A stretch of DNA of 64,000 bases from the NCBI GenBank assembly GCA_017551505.1, contig JAFZLL010000042.1, positions 42,938 through 106,937 of the forward strand, given 5' to 3'. Each line of letters begins with the position of its first letter. Position 1 is the stretch's first letter. Made by a program: the position numbers and the translations under genes. This document shows positions 7,282 through 15,665 of the stretch, one piece after another. Under the pieces are notes generated by a model. It did no database searches. It saw only the letters and a program-made list of their open reading frames with translations, and was not told the origin of the DNA. This DNA is from Eubacteriaceae bacterium (GTDB lineage: Bacteria; Bacillota; Clostridia; Eubacteriales; Anaerofustaceae).

Positions 7282-8721
7282 ATGTCATCAAAAAACAACG
7301 CTGCCATCGGTTATCTGCCCGATGAAAAACCGACCTTCGTAAAGCTGCTGCTCTACGCCATCCAGCAGGTCATAGTAATGTTCCCTGCCACCGTTACCGT
7401 CGCCCTTATCACCGGGTTCCAGGTATCGACAACGATATTTGCCAGCGGTCTGGCGACCATCTGCTTCATATTCATCACAGGAAAGAAGATCCCCCTCTAC
7501 TACGGTTCCAGCTTCGCTTACCTTTCCGCGATCTCCGGACTTGTGACCAGCAAGGCTGTGATGAGCAGGCTCGATCCTGCTTCACTTGAACAGCTGAATG
7601 CCTGGATCAACGAGACGTCCATGACTCTGCCGACGTCGGCGATACAGTACGCTCAGTTCGGAATCATCATGAGTGGTCTGGTATCCATCTTTGCGGGCAT
7701 TCTCGTTAGAGTATTCGGCGCCAAAGTAGTCGAGAGGATACTTCCGGCCTCCATCACAGGACCTGTCGCCATGATCATAGGCCTGACCCTTGCCTCCAAC
7801 GCTCTTTCTGATGCGGCCCCCAAGGCTGTCGAAGGAGTCTCCGGCTCCAACTGGGTATGGGTCGTATCCCTTGTGACCTTCTTCTCTACTGTCATCTTCG
7901 CAAAATACCTCAAGGGCTTTTTAAGCCAGCTGCCTCTGCTGCTTGGAGCTCTCGTCGGCTGCCTGACAGCCGCCCTGATATATGTTTTTGGCGGAGGGAA
8001 CCTCTTCAGGACCATCGCAGTGGACGTTGTTACCTCCGCATCAACCTTCAAGCTCGGCAGCGGAGCCTTCTTCGCACTGCCCAGCTTCTCGCTGCCCAAG
8101 GTCTCCTGGGAAGCAGTCGTGGCCATCATGCCGATAGCCATCGCGACGATCCCGGAATCCACAGCACATATCTACCAGCTCGACATCTACGTCAACGAAG
8201 TCGCAAGGGAGAAGGGCAAAGGCAAGTACGACCTGGCCGCCCTGCTTGACCGCAACCTTATCGGCGACGGCATAGGTGACATGATCACCGGTTTCATCGG
8301 AGGGCCCGCAGGGACCAACTACGGCGAGAACATCTCCACCATGGCCATTACAAAGGTCTTCTCCGTACCGGTGCTTATCGCGGCATCCATCCTCGCAATG
8401 GTAGTGTCCTGCTTCACCCCGCTCGTACAGGCGATATACGCCATACCGCTGCCGGTCATCGGAGGGCTTGAGATATACCTCTTCGGCGCAATAGCTGCCC
8501 AGGGCATCGCTATCATGATCGAGAAGGGCGTCGACATGTTCTCTTCCAAGAACATAGCCGTCATCGCCTCCATCATGGTCATCGGCCTCGGAATCAACTA
8601 CGGCTATGGCGGAACCATGAATTTCTTCGGACTGGCTGTTCCGGCGGTCGCCGGCGCTTCCGTCTTCGGCATCGTGCTGAACCTCCTGCTGTCCATCGGG
8701 GACAAGAAGGAAGAAGACTGA
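7282..8721 (+). CDS. pyrP: uracil permease (NCS2 nucleobase:cation symporter)
   Basis: Integral membrane symporter that imports uracil for pyrimidine salvage. It is 479 aa with ~14 hydrophobic segments. Family marks are LLLYAIQQVIVMFPATVTV near the start, the central IPIALATIPES-like segment (here MPIAIATIPESTAHI, whose Glu contacts the base), DGIGDMITGFIGGPAGTNYGENI (the NCS2 signature region; given here only in part, residues ~330-353), and a proline-rich late helix. NCS2 members also carry xanthine, but the PyrR attenuator upstream points to uracil. The ATG at 7282 has AAGGAG 6 nt upstream; an in-frame ATG at 7159 falls within the attenuator and is rejected. Confidence 0.93.
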   Translation: MSSKNNAAIGYLPDEKPTFVKLLLYAIQQVIVMFPATVTVALITGFQVSTTIFASGLATICFIFITGKKIPLYYGSSFAYLSAISGLVTSKAVMSRLDPASLEQLNAWINETSMTLPTSAIQYAQFGIIMSGLVSIFAGILVRVFGAKVVERILPASITGPVAMIIGLTLASNALSDAAPKAVEGVSGSNWVWVVSLVTFFSTVIFAKYLKGFLSQLPLLLGALVGCLTAALIYVFGGGNLFRTIAVDVVTSASTFKLGSGAFFALPSFSLPKVSWEAVVAIMPIAIATIPESTAHIYQLDIYVNEVAREKGKGKYDLAALLDRNLIGDGIGDMITGFIGGPAGTNYGENISTMAITKVFSVPVLIAASILAMVVSCFTPLVQAIYAIPLPVIGGLEIYLFGAIAAQGIAIMIEKGVDMFSSKNIAVIASIMVIGLGINYGYGGTMNFFGLAVPAVAGASVFGIVLNLLLSIGDKKEED

Positions 8722-8809
8722 TAATCCGGAAACAAAAACGAATGATCACTCCGTATGCCGATATGAGATGAGGATATCATCAGAAACCGGGACAAACGGA
8801 GCATAAGTC

Positions 8810-8862
8810 AAAAAACTGACACAGTGAAGAGCAATCCTGCGGTTCACCGTGTCAGTTTTTTT
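8810..8862. terminator. bidirectional terminator between permease and acetyltransferase gene
   Basis: AAAAAACTGACACAGTGAA pairs with TTCACCGTGTCAGTTTTTT across a ~14-nt loop with one mismatch. A-tract and T-tract on the two sides let it end both the permease transcript and the converging minus-strand gene. Confidence 0.88.
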
Positions 8863-8910
8863 CATCTGCTTTTCGGAGCGAAGCTTCCAGTCCGGGCCGA
8901 AACAGCAATA

Positions 8911-9447
8911 TCAGCCTTTTTGCTCAAGCCAGTCTTCCCTTGTCAGCAGATTTTCATGCAGAGTTCTGGTCTCTCCCAGCTGGCGTACGGGAAAATCCTC
9001 CACTGTCCGTCGGTATCTGAATCCCAGCTTCTCCTGGACGCGCTTTGATTGCACGTTCCCGTCATAGTAGCCGCACCACACACGAAAAAGACCCAGATCC
9101 TCAAATGCATGGCGAAGCAGTTCTCTGGACGCTTCCGGGACAAGACCCTGTCCCCAATAAGGAACGCCGATCCAGAATCCAAGCTCTGCCTCGTCTTCGT
9201 TTTCACAATTGGCGGTTTGATGCAAGCTTATGCTCCCGATGGGCAGACCTGTTTCCTTCAGAACGATGGCATAGGTTTCCGGCACCATCAGGACGTCACG
9301 GATCACCTGTCTGCTGTTTTCCACGCTGGTATGCACCGGCCATCCGGCGCTTGGTCCGACGCGCGGATCCTTCGCATATCTGTAACATTCCTGTGCGTCG
9401 GATTCCTCCCACGGACGGAGGATGATACGTTGTGTTTCTAAAATCAT
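8911..9447 (-). CDS. GNAT N-acetyltransferase (RimJ/RimL-like)
   Basis: A 178-aa acetyl-CoA-dependent N-acetyltransferase of the GNAT_3/RimJ type. It opens with [17 protein letters not shown], has [20 protein letters not shown] (the strand-helix that holds the Q/R-x-x-G-x-G/A pyrophosphate loop), and ends with [13 protein letters not shown], the family's Asn-x-x-S-x-x-v-x-E-K-x-G-F motif. The acceptor cannot be predicted; relatives acetylate ribosomal proteins or small amines. It is monocistronic and converges on the permease. No clear Shine-Dalgarno precedes the ATG. Confidence 0.88.
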   Translation of the reverse strand: MILETQRIILRPWEESDAQECYRYAKDPRVGPSAGWPVHTSVENSRQVIRDVLMVPETYAIVLKETGLPIGSISLHQTANCENEDEAELGFWIGVPYWGQGLVPEASRELLRHAFEDLGLFRVWCGYYDGNVQSKRVQEKLGFRYRRTVEDFPVRQLGETRTLHENLLTREDWLEQKG

Positions 9448-9616
9448 GGTTTTGATTTACAGGCAGATAATGCCTTCCTTTCGCACTTTTTTCTCGTTGA
9501 AAACCATCACCTTATGGCTCGCATGCCATATTATATATGAAGCGGTGTTTTTTAGCAAGTGCAGATCCGTTCCCGGATCATCCGCCGGATACCGTTCCCG
9601 CACACGGCAGCCGTCC

Positions 9617-10327
9617 TCATTTGATACCGGAGTACTCCCACGATACGGTGTCCAACAACAGGAATTCCCGAGTGCCGACCGGGCTGCCGTCCCTGTATGT
9701 TGAAAAAACATCACATAAGATCAGATTCCCGTTTCTATGTATCCGGTCGACCGGAGTATGGCCTGTCACCTGCAGAAGCTTCTCTGGCATATACATCTTT
9801 GCGTTATGATACCTTGGCCTGTACCAGACAGGGGAAAGATCCTGCCACATTTCATCCGGTCCAAACCCGTTGATCGTATTTATGACGGCGCATGCATCGC
9901 CGTAAAGCTCTGCCCGTACGTACTTTTGAACAAACTCATCGGTCAGACCTCCATGGGAGAAAAGGACATCATCTATCCGATGAAGGTACCGGATGTAACT
10001 GTCATCCGGCAGAGCCTCCAAAAGGGCGCGGAGCTTCTCGCACACGGTCTGTTGCGCGAAAACCGAATGACCTGATTCCCGCCGGTCCCACATATAGCAG
10101 ATATCGTGATTGCCATAGCACCAAAGTGTATCCGGAAATGCCCTGGCGAAGGCGATTGCGGCATCAAACGTATCAATATACAAATCAATATTGAGCTGCT
10201 GGTTCCAATCATCAGGGATATCCATCAGACAGACGGCCTGGTCGGCTTCTGTTTCTTTCATAAGCTCCGATGCCCGCGAAAAGGTCCAGGGCTTCAGGTG
10301 AACATCAGGAATCACGATAACTTTCAT
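9617..10327 (-). CDS. calcineurin-like metallophosphoesterase
   Basis: A 236-aa two-metal phosphoesterase. The ligand motifs are DVHLKPW at the N-terminus, MDIPDDW where most members have GDxxDR, WCYGNHDICYMW, FSHGGLTDEF and VTGHTPVDRI. Relatives include serine/threonine phosphatases and symmetrical Ap4A hydrolases; the GHTP-VDRIHRNGNLILCD ending resembles the PrpE/ApaH group. The replacement of the second-motif Gly by Met is mild, because the Asp ligand is kept. AAAGGA precedes the ATG by 8 nt. Substrate is not predictable. Confidence 0.85.
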   Translation of the reverse strand: MKVIVIPDVHLKPWTFSRASELMKETEADQAVCLMDIPDDWNQQLNIDLYIDTFDAAIAFARAFPDTLWCYGNHDICYMWDRRESGHSVFAQQTVCEKLRALLEALPDDSYIRYLHRIDDVLFSHGGLTDEFVQKYVRAELYGDACAVINTINGFGPDEMWQDLSPVWYRPRYHNAKMYMPEKLLQVTGHTPVDRIHRNGNLILCDVFSTYRDGSPVGTREFLLLDTVSWEYSGIK

Positions 10328-10371
10328 TTTGCTGTTCCTTTGGTGATGATAAATAACAACGATTCACACCG

Positions 10372-10893
10372 TCAATCATGCTCTCCTATGATCTTTTCCA
10401 TCCAGATCATATTGTACCAGCGGCCGAATTTATATCCGCATTTGTGGAACGTTCCCACTTTAGTAAATCCAAGGTGATGATGGAACTGCTCACTGTTGCG
10501 GGTAAGGTATTCATCCTCTTCTACGGGGTCGGCTATACATGCGTACATGTTGAGGAAGCCCGTGTCCTTAAGAGCCTGCTCCAGAGCCTCATACAGTCTG
10601 CGTCCGTACCCACGGCCTCTTGAATTATGGTCAAGGTAGATTGTCGTCTCACAGGAATAGCGGTATGCTTTTCTGCCGACGAAGGCTCTTGCATAGGCAT
10701 AGCCTTGTATAAAGCCATCCTCCTCGAGTATAAGATAAGGATATTCCTTCAGCGTACTGTCAATGCGGTTCGTGAACTCCTCTAAAGAAGGTACATCATA
10801 CTCGAAAGTTATAGCGGTGTTTTCCACGTAGTAAGCATATATTTCAAGAAGCCGTTCGGCATCTTCCTTTGTCGCTTTCCTGATCATAATCAT
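10372..10893 (-). CDS. GNAT acetyltransferase, phosphinothricin/methionine-sulfone type
   Basis: A GNAT enzyme of the Pat/MnaT subgroup, which acetylates amino-acid analogues such as methionine sulfone or phosphinothricin. Marks are MIRKATKEDAERLLEIYAYY at the start, TAITFEYDVPSLEEF (substrate loop shared by the subgroup), SCETTIYLDHNSRGRGYGRRL with the acetyl-CoA loop, and LGFTKVGTFHKCGYKFGRWYN, where the Gly-x-k-x-G-x-W-x-D/N end is diagnostic. I use the ATG at 10893, 8 nt after AGGGA; TTG at 10899 and ATG at 10887 are alternatives. It lies 18 bp beyond the end of the Sel1-repeat gene and may be the last gene of that operon. Confidence 0.85.
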   Translation of the reverse strand: MIMIRKATKEDAERLLEIYAYYVENTAITFEYDVPSLEEFTNRIDSTLKEYPYLILEEDGFIQGYAYARAFVGRKAYRYSCETTIYLDHNSRGRGYGRRLYEALEQALKDTGFLNMYACIADPVEEDEYLTRNSEQFHHHLGFTKVGTFHKCGYKFGRWYNMIWMEKIIGEHD

Positions 10894-10917
10894 AAGCAAA
10901 ATCCCTTTCCCGCGTTT

Positions 10918-12723
10918 CTAAACTTTTCGAACGACCCTTTTATATCTTTCTATCGGCAGGGCAAGCTCGGACTCATATCGTATATACACAGCCCGAACCT
11001 CGGCCTCTGTCTCACCGTCATAGCCGATAACGATGACCCTGTCCCCGACCTTCACATCCGTAAGCTCACAGATATAATCGTATGTCTTGTCTGACTGCCC
11101 GAACGCAACACTGACCAGCGTGAGCTGTTCACCGCCGGGGGCTTCTTTCTTCCGGCGGTAGAACCGATACTCCTCGCAGGATATCCAGCCGACCATATCT
11201 TCATCATAATAGAAATCGATTCGCCAGTCTGTGGGGTTCCATTCGCATGAATCGTATTTGATTTCTTTTCCCGCGCCGGGATCAAAAGACGTATCCAGGC
11301 CGATGGCTGTAAGCTCAATGCCTGTCACAAAGCCGCAGTAATCTATCTCCGGACATGTCAGAAGGATCGGCGTCGCTCCATTTTCGGTCCTTTTCGGGAT
11401 GCGCCTGACTTGTACGAACACACTGCCGTCATCATTGTTTCTGAACGTTATCCCGGCACGGTATCCATCTTCCAAAAATCCCCAGAAGATCCAGGGATGG
11501 GTCATTACGATATAGTCTGAAAAGAAATCTTCAGGCAGCATTGCCCGGGTCTCTTCAAGGGCTTTCTGTATATTGATGGCAACGGTCGTATCCCCAAAAA
11601 GATCCGAATTCATCGCGCGCCGTTTCAAGGCAAAATCCGCCTGCAGATAATAGCCATAAGCATTCTGCGGGCTGACAGCTTCTCCGATGCCTTTCAGATA
11701 GACATTGCCCATCCTCAGTGCCGCATCCGCAAAGCTGCCGTCCGGAGCCTTAAGGAGTTTCTTATAACAGTCATCATAAACCATACAGTAAAGAGCTCTC
11801 GCTGTCCGGGGGCTCTTTCTGCAGGCGTATCCATGGAGGAACATATCCGCCAGCTTATAGATTCCTTCATGCAGCCCGTTCGCAGCCGCCACCGAGAACA
11901 TTTCCAGTGCTTTTGCATATTCGGGATCGCCGCTCGTGCACCGGCCGTAATAATATATATAACCCAGTGTATTGGCGTACTGCGGATCGTCGGTCTTCTC
12001 ATAAAGACGTATGATGCAGTCTCTGGAGGCTGTCCAGTTGCACTCATATAGCCGATTTCCCCCATAGCAGGCGTAGCCTTTCAGATTGAGAGCCGTTTCG
12101 GAGTCCTTTTCGCAAAGTTCATCAGTGAATTTTCTGCAAAGCTCCAGTTCCAGTTCCGAGGCATTTTTCACCCTGGCATCGTTATGAAAGGAACCTATAT
12201 AGCTTTCTTTATGATGATCCGTGAATTCCCTTTCGGAGACGGGCTTATCCCTGTTAGCCAGGAAGGTCTCGACATAAAAGACGGACTCTTTCAGCCGGAT
12301 CAGCTCTGTAAGACGCCTTTCCTCGTTTTCATTGGTCCATATCATCTCGAGATCTCCCCAGACCTCACTGAATACGTCTTCTTCCGTCAAGGGAAGGCCC
12401 CGTACCAGCGCCGGATCGGCTTCATTGTCATAATCAAGGAAAAGTCCGCCTGCCAAGCCGCAGGCTCTCGTGATGCCGAACGTATCCTCCAGTCTGGACA
12501 ATGGGTAGTACCAGTATTTTCCAAACTCCCCGACAGTCGGATCTTTTTCCAACATGTTTCTGACAGCTGCATAAAGATCCTCCAGAGTCATCTGGTATTT
12601 CTCGGGGAAAGCCAGAGTTCCCTCGTCAAATTCTGCTTCATCCATATACTTGTCAAATGTCTCTTCATATCTGGCCAGCGCCTTCATCTGCACAGACATG
12701 ATCGTAATAGGTCTTTCACTCAT
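10918..12723 (-). CDS. Sel1-like repeat protein, last of a macro/HEAT/Sel1 operon
   Basis: A 601-aa protein of unknown role. Residues ~245-370 hold Sel1/TPR-like helical repeats: YANTLGYIYYYGRC, AKALEMFSVAAANGLHEGIY, KLADMFLHGYACRKSP and ALRMGNVYLKGIGEAVSPQN show the alternating small/aromatic pattern and the K/R-G-x-G turn. The N-terminal 220 residues and the ~200-residue C-terminal beta-rich part (with a VKVGDRVIVIGYDGETE barrel-like ending) are unfamiliar. Sel1 repeats normally scaffold protein contacts. The ATG overlaps the upstream stop as ATGA, so it is translated in tight coupling with the helical-repeat gene and the macro-domain gene. Confidence 0.7.
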   Translation of the reverse strand: MSERPITIMSVQMKALARYEETFDKYMDEAEFDEGTLAFPEKYQMTLEDLYAAVRNMLEKDPTVGEFGKYWYYPLSRLEDTFGITRACGLAGGLFLDYDNEADPALVRGLPLTEEDVFSEVWGDLEMIWTNENEERRLTELIRLKESVFYVETFLANRDKPVSEREFTDHHKESYIGSFHNDARVKNASELELELCRKFTDELCEKDSETALNLKGYACYGGNRLYECNWTASRDCIIRLYEKTDDPQYANTLGYIYYYGRCTSGDPEYAKALEMFSVAAANGLHEGIYKLADMFLHGYACRKSPRTARALYCMVYDDCYKKLLKAPDGSFADAALRMGNVYLKGIGEAVSPQNAYGYYLQADFALKRRAMNSDLFGDTTVAINIQKALEETRAMLPEDFFSDYIVMTHPWIFWGFLEDGYRAGITFRNNDDGSVFVQVRRIPKRTENGATPILLTCPEIDYCGFVTGIELTAIGLDTSFDPGAGKEIKYDSCEWNPTDWRIDFYYDEDMVGWISCEEYRFYRRKKEAPGGEQLTLVSVAFGQSDKTYDYICELTDVKVGDRVIVIGYDGETEAEVRAVYIRYESELALPIERYKRVVRKV

Positions 12724-14246
12724 TTTACAAAACCTCCTTCTCCGGTTTCGGACAGTATGTAACCATCGAGCAGTTTCTGCTCTTTTTCTTTCAGCTCATC
12801 GTCAACTTCTTTTTCAATCAGTTCGGACAGCTCTTGATACAGCGTTTTCGATATCTCCTGAAGCGGCCTTTTCAGGAGTCTGCACCAGGATTCCAAAGTA
12901 CGCAGCGCGGTGTGCCTGTTCCTGACTACCGGGGACCATAAACCGGCGGCGACAAGATCCTCTCCGCAGCAGGGATGCTCTCCAAGTGCATATACGAGAG
13001 TTTCCAGCTGGTTATAGTGAATATATTCCGCACTTAGGCCCAGCTCAGCGGCTGGATCCCTCCGCATCTGATCCAGGGGGAGTTTATTGTGGAACAGATC
13101 GATAACCCGGTCCAGATAGCCTTCACGATGGATCACATTTCCGCAGCTATGGTAATGCCGGTCAAAATCTGTTTTCATGCACTCTAGAAGGTCATCGGCA
13201 AAATCTATCCCCAATGCTTCCGCAATACGGATCCCGTTCCCGGTTTTTACGGATCTCAAGACGGTTTCCCTGCATTTGTCGGAGGCAATGATCTCAGCGC
13301 ATCTGTCTGAGACAGCCGGAAGATCTACGTCTTCATCCGCAGCCCAATTTTTAAGGTCTAATATATTCTTATAATCTTCGATATCCAGCGAGAAGCCGTC
13401 TGCCAGAGATAGATACGCCAAAATGCTTTTTTCAGCGTTTTCTATTTCGGATATCCCCGGTACAGGGCCTTCATCCAGCAATGCGCCGATAATGCGGCCA
13501 ATCGCACTGAACTCTTCCCGGCTGATCTTTCCATAAAGCCGGTTTTCAACAGCTGCCTTTCTCCATACAGTAAGAGCTGAATAGCTCGGCATAACGTAAT
13601 TGTCGATACCGTTTAACAGGATCCACTCGCTGATCTCGGGCGTTTCCGGTTCCAGCCTCTCAAGGGCATGGATCCTTCCCCAGCCATGGACCTTCCGGAT
13701 CAGATCGAAGATCTCCATGTTCGCATCATCCCATTTCAGCATGTTCCATACCGAAAAGATGGTGAACTCATCGCTCAGTCCGATCCTGCGAACCACTTCT
13801 TTCACGGATTCTAAGTCCGATCTGAACAGCTCCAGCAGGCAGAGCCCAAATTTGACTGATTCCCTGTCCGCGGAACTCAGGATGAGGTCAAGTGCAACCT
13901 GGTAAATATTTGTTGCGGGAAGCTTATCAGTATGTTTGAGGATATAATTCTGCAATTCATCAAGGATACTGATCGCGCGGAATGATTTGCCGAGTTCCGC
14001 GAATGCGGAATCCGCCTCAGCGGTGTTTCCGTCTGCGGCATGCATCACAGCCTTGATCATAAGTTTTGTCCCTGCCGCATCTATCTTCGGCATTCCCGTA
14101 TGATAAAGGGTTATTCCGTCGATCGCACCGTCCGCAAAACTGATTTCGTTTTCCTCTTCGATTCTCGGAAGGGAGAAGCTGCTTTCCAGACGGCCATCCT
14201 TCATATTCTGCAGGATACATTTATATAAAGATTTCTGTATGCCCAT
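12720..14246 (-). CDS. alpha-helical repeat protein (HEAT-like), unknown function
   Basis: A 508-aa, almost entirely alpha-helical soluble protein with no catalytic motif I can see. Its rhythm of ~35-residue helix pairs (for example KHTDKLPATNIYQVALDLI and SADRESVKFGLCLLELFRSD) and a late RNRHTALRTLESWCRLLKRP segment, close to the HEAT/ARM consensus, suggest a solenoid. Such solenoids usually bind a partner or a nucleic acid. It starts 3 nt after the macro-domain gene and ends in an ATGA overlap with the Sel1 gene, so the three proteins are probably made in similar amounts and may form a complex (inference). Confidence 0.6.
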   Translation of the reverse strand: MGIQKSLYKCILQNMKDGRLESSFSLPRIEEENEISFADGAIDGITLYHTGMPKIDAAGTKLMIKAVMHAADGNTAEADSAFAELGKSFRAISILDELQNYILKHTDKLPATNIYQVALDLILSSADRESVKFGLCLLELFRSDLESVKEVVRRIGLSDEFTIFSVWNMLKWDDANMEIFDLIRKVHGWGRIHALERLEPETPEISEWILLNGIDNYVMPSYSALTVWRKAAVENRLYGKISREEFSAIGRIIGALLDEGPVPGISEIENAEKSILAYLSLADGFSLDIEDYKNILDLKNWAADEDVDLPAVSDRCAEIIASDKCRETVLRSVKTGNGIRIAEALGIDFADDLLECMKTDFDRHYHSCGNVIHREGYLDRVIDLFHNKLPLDQMRRDPAAELGLSAEYIHYNQLETLVYALGEHPCCGEDLVAAGLWSPVVRNRHTALRTLESWCRLLKRPLQEISKTLYQELSELIEKEVDDELKEKEQKLLDGYILSETGEGGFVK

Positions 14247-14249
14247 CTT

Positions 14250-15197
14250 TTATTCGCTTTTCTTCGTTCTGTGTTTAAGCATATCTTTGATTCCATCAAT
14301 GGTCTCGGCAAGCCATTCATAATAATGATCATATGGGTCCCGGGTCCACCAGTTCAGCAGGTCATTCAGCTGCTGGGCGTCCTCCTCTGTGCTCGTACAT
14401 CTGTATTGTTCCTGATCCCTGTTTGCCGTCACTATATGATTGTTGTCCGGCTTGAAATCTATACGGTATATACAGACGCCTGTCCAGCTGCGGTGTGCAA
14501 AAAGCGTATCCCCCTCCATAAACCAGAACCATTTGTCTTCCATCTCCCGGGGAATATTGCCGCGGCGGAGCATTGCCATCTGCTGCGCTGTAAACGGTCT
14601 CTGTAAAGTGAAGATATCATGCTGTTCAGGCATGTCGAGCCTCTTCCAGTCGTTCCTGTCGGCTATTTTGTAGCGGGAAGCGCTGCTTCTGCGGAGAATT
14701 GTACTGCCGGATTCAAGGCTCTCATCGCTGAGCACTGCAAATACGATATCCAGGGATACATCTTTGCGATCCTCAAGGAAATCACTGCATGCTTCAAATG
14801 CAGTGTGCCAAGCACTTTTTGCGGGATATCCGAAAATGCCGGCAGAGATCAGGGGAAATCCGATGGAACTGCAGCCATTGTCTGCCGCCAGCTCAAGGGC
14901 TTTGCGGTATGCATTGCAAAGCTGTTCGGGCTCCCCGTGATTGCCGTCTATCCATCTTGGTCCGACCGCGTGTATAATATATCTGGCTTTAAGATCAAAA
15001 CCCGGGGTGATAACAGCTGATCCGGTCTCACAGTGACCGATCCTATTGCAGGCTTCCTGCAGCTGTTGATATCCGGCAGCTAAGAAAATTGCACCGCAGA
15101 CACCGCCTCCAGCCGACAAACTGTTATTTGCGGCATTGACGATAGCATCTGTCTCAAGGTTGGTGATGCTGGTTTTTTTTATTTCAATCGTACTCAT
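14250..15197 (-). CDS. macro-domain protein with C-terminal WFWF/RSWTG domain
   Basis: Residues 1-170 form a macro domain, which binds or hydrolyses ADP-ribose: NAANNSLSAGGGVCGAIF (21-38) is the phosphate/ribose loop and FPLISAGIFGYP (114-125) the second loop. In MacroD/YmdB hydrolases the loop reads GGVDGxIH; here Asp is Cys and His is Phe, so hydrolysis by the standard mechanism is doubtful. Residues ~198-310 form a second domain with MEDKWFWFMEGDTLFAHRSW and CIYRIDF, a conserved module of unknown function that also exists alone in other bacteria. It is the first gene of the three-gene operon. ADP-ribose-linked signalling or reversal is a reasonable guess only. Confidence 0.85.
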   Translation of the reverse strand: MSTIEIKKTSITNLETDAIVNAANNSLSAGGGVCGAIFLAAGYQQLQEACNRIGHCETGSAVITPGFDLKARYIIHAVGPRWIDGNHGEPEQLCNAYRKALELAADNGCSSIGFPLISAGIFGYPAKSAWHTAFEACSDFLEDRKDVSLDIVFAVLSDESLESGSTILRRSSASRYKIADRNDWKRLDMPEQHDIFTLQRPFTAQQMAMLRRGNIPREMEDKWFWFMEGDTLFAHRSWTGVCIYRIDFKPDNNHIVTANRDQEQYRCTSTEEDAQQLNDLLNWWTRDPYDHYYEWLAETIDGIKDMLKHRTKKSE

Positions 15198-15665
15198 GGC
15201 TATTTGGTCCAGACCTCACAAGTTAAGATTACGTATTCAGGATAGCATTTGTATGTTCAGTGGTGGTCGCTTATAAAGCGACCTTTATCATCCATGGTCT
15301 GACCGAAGAGAATCTGCCTCTTTCATCAATAACGGCTCCTTGCGGGAGATATTGTTTAATACGATGTTAGTACAGCAGAGATATACCACACCGAGCTTTG
15401 ATTTGGCATGGTGGCCGAGTGAGATAATTATGTCAAGATTGCAGTACTAAGTGAGATAGGTATGTGTTTTACCTTTAATTGCACCATGTCAAGTGCCGGT
15501 CTCAAATGCTGCACTTAAAGCGCCGGATCGATTGGTTTTCGTGACTGCGTGGGAATGTTGGGAATTCTAATGTATATTCTCGGATTTATGCGGTAAAGTG
15601 CATTGAGTATGGTCTTGTTTATTTGAGACCGTCGTTCCGTTCCCGCAGGGCTTGGAAGAATACGA
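15198..15665. other. noncoding gap with a possible insertion-sequence scar
   Basis: No intact gene. A perfect 8-bp inverted repeat, GGTCGCTT/AAGCGACC, sits at 15265-15283. On the minus strand 15366-15271 is open for 31 codons and reads QYLPQGAVIDERGRFSSV, which resembles the tail of a transposase, but I cannot name the family. Two near copies of GTGAGATAATTATGT lie 30 bp apart at ~15420-15465. I read this as the remains of a lost element, with low certainty. Confidence 0.3.
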
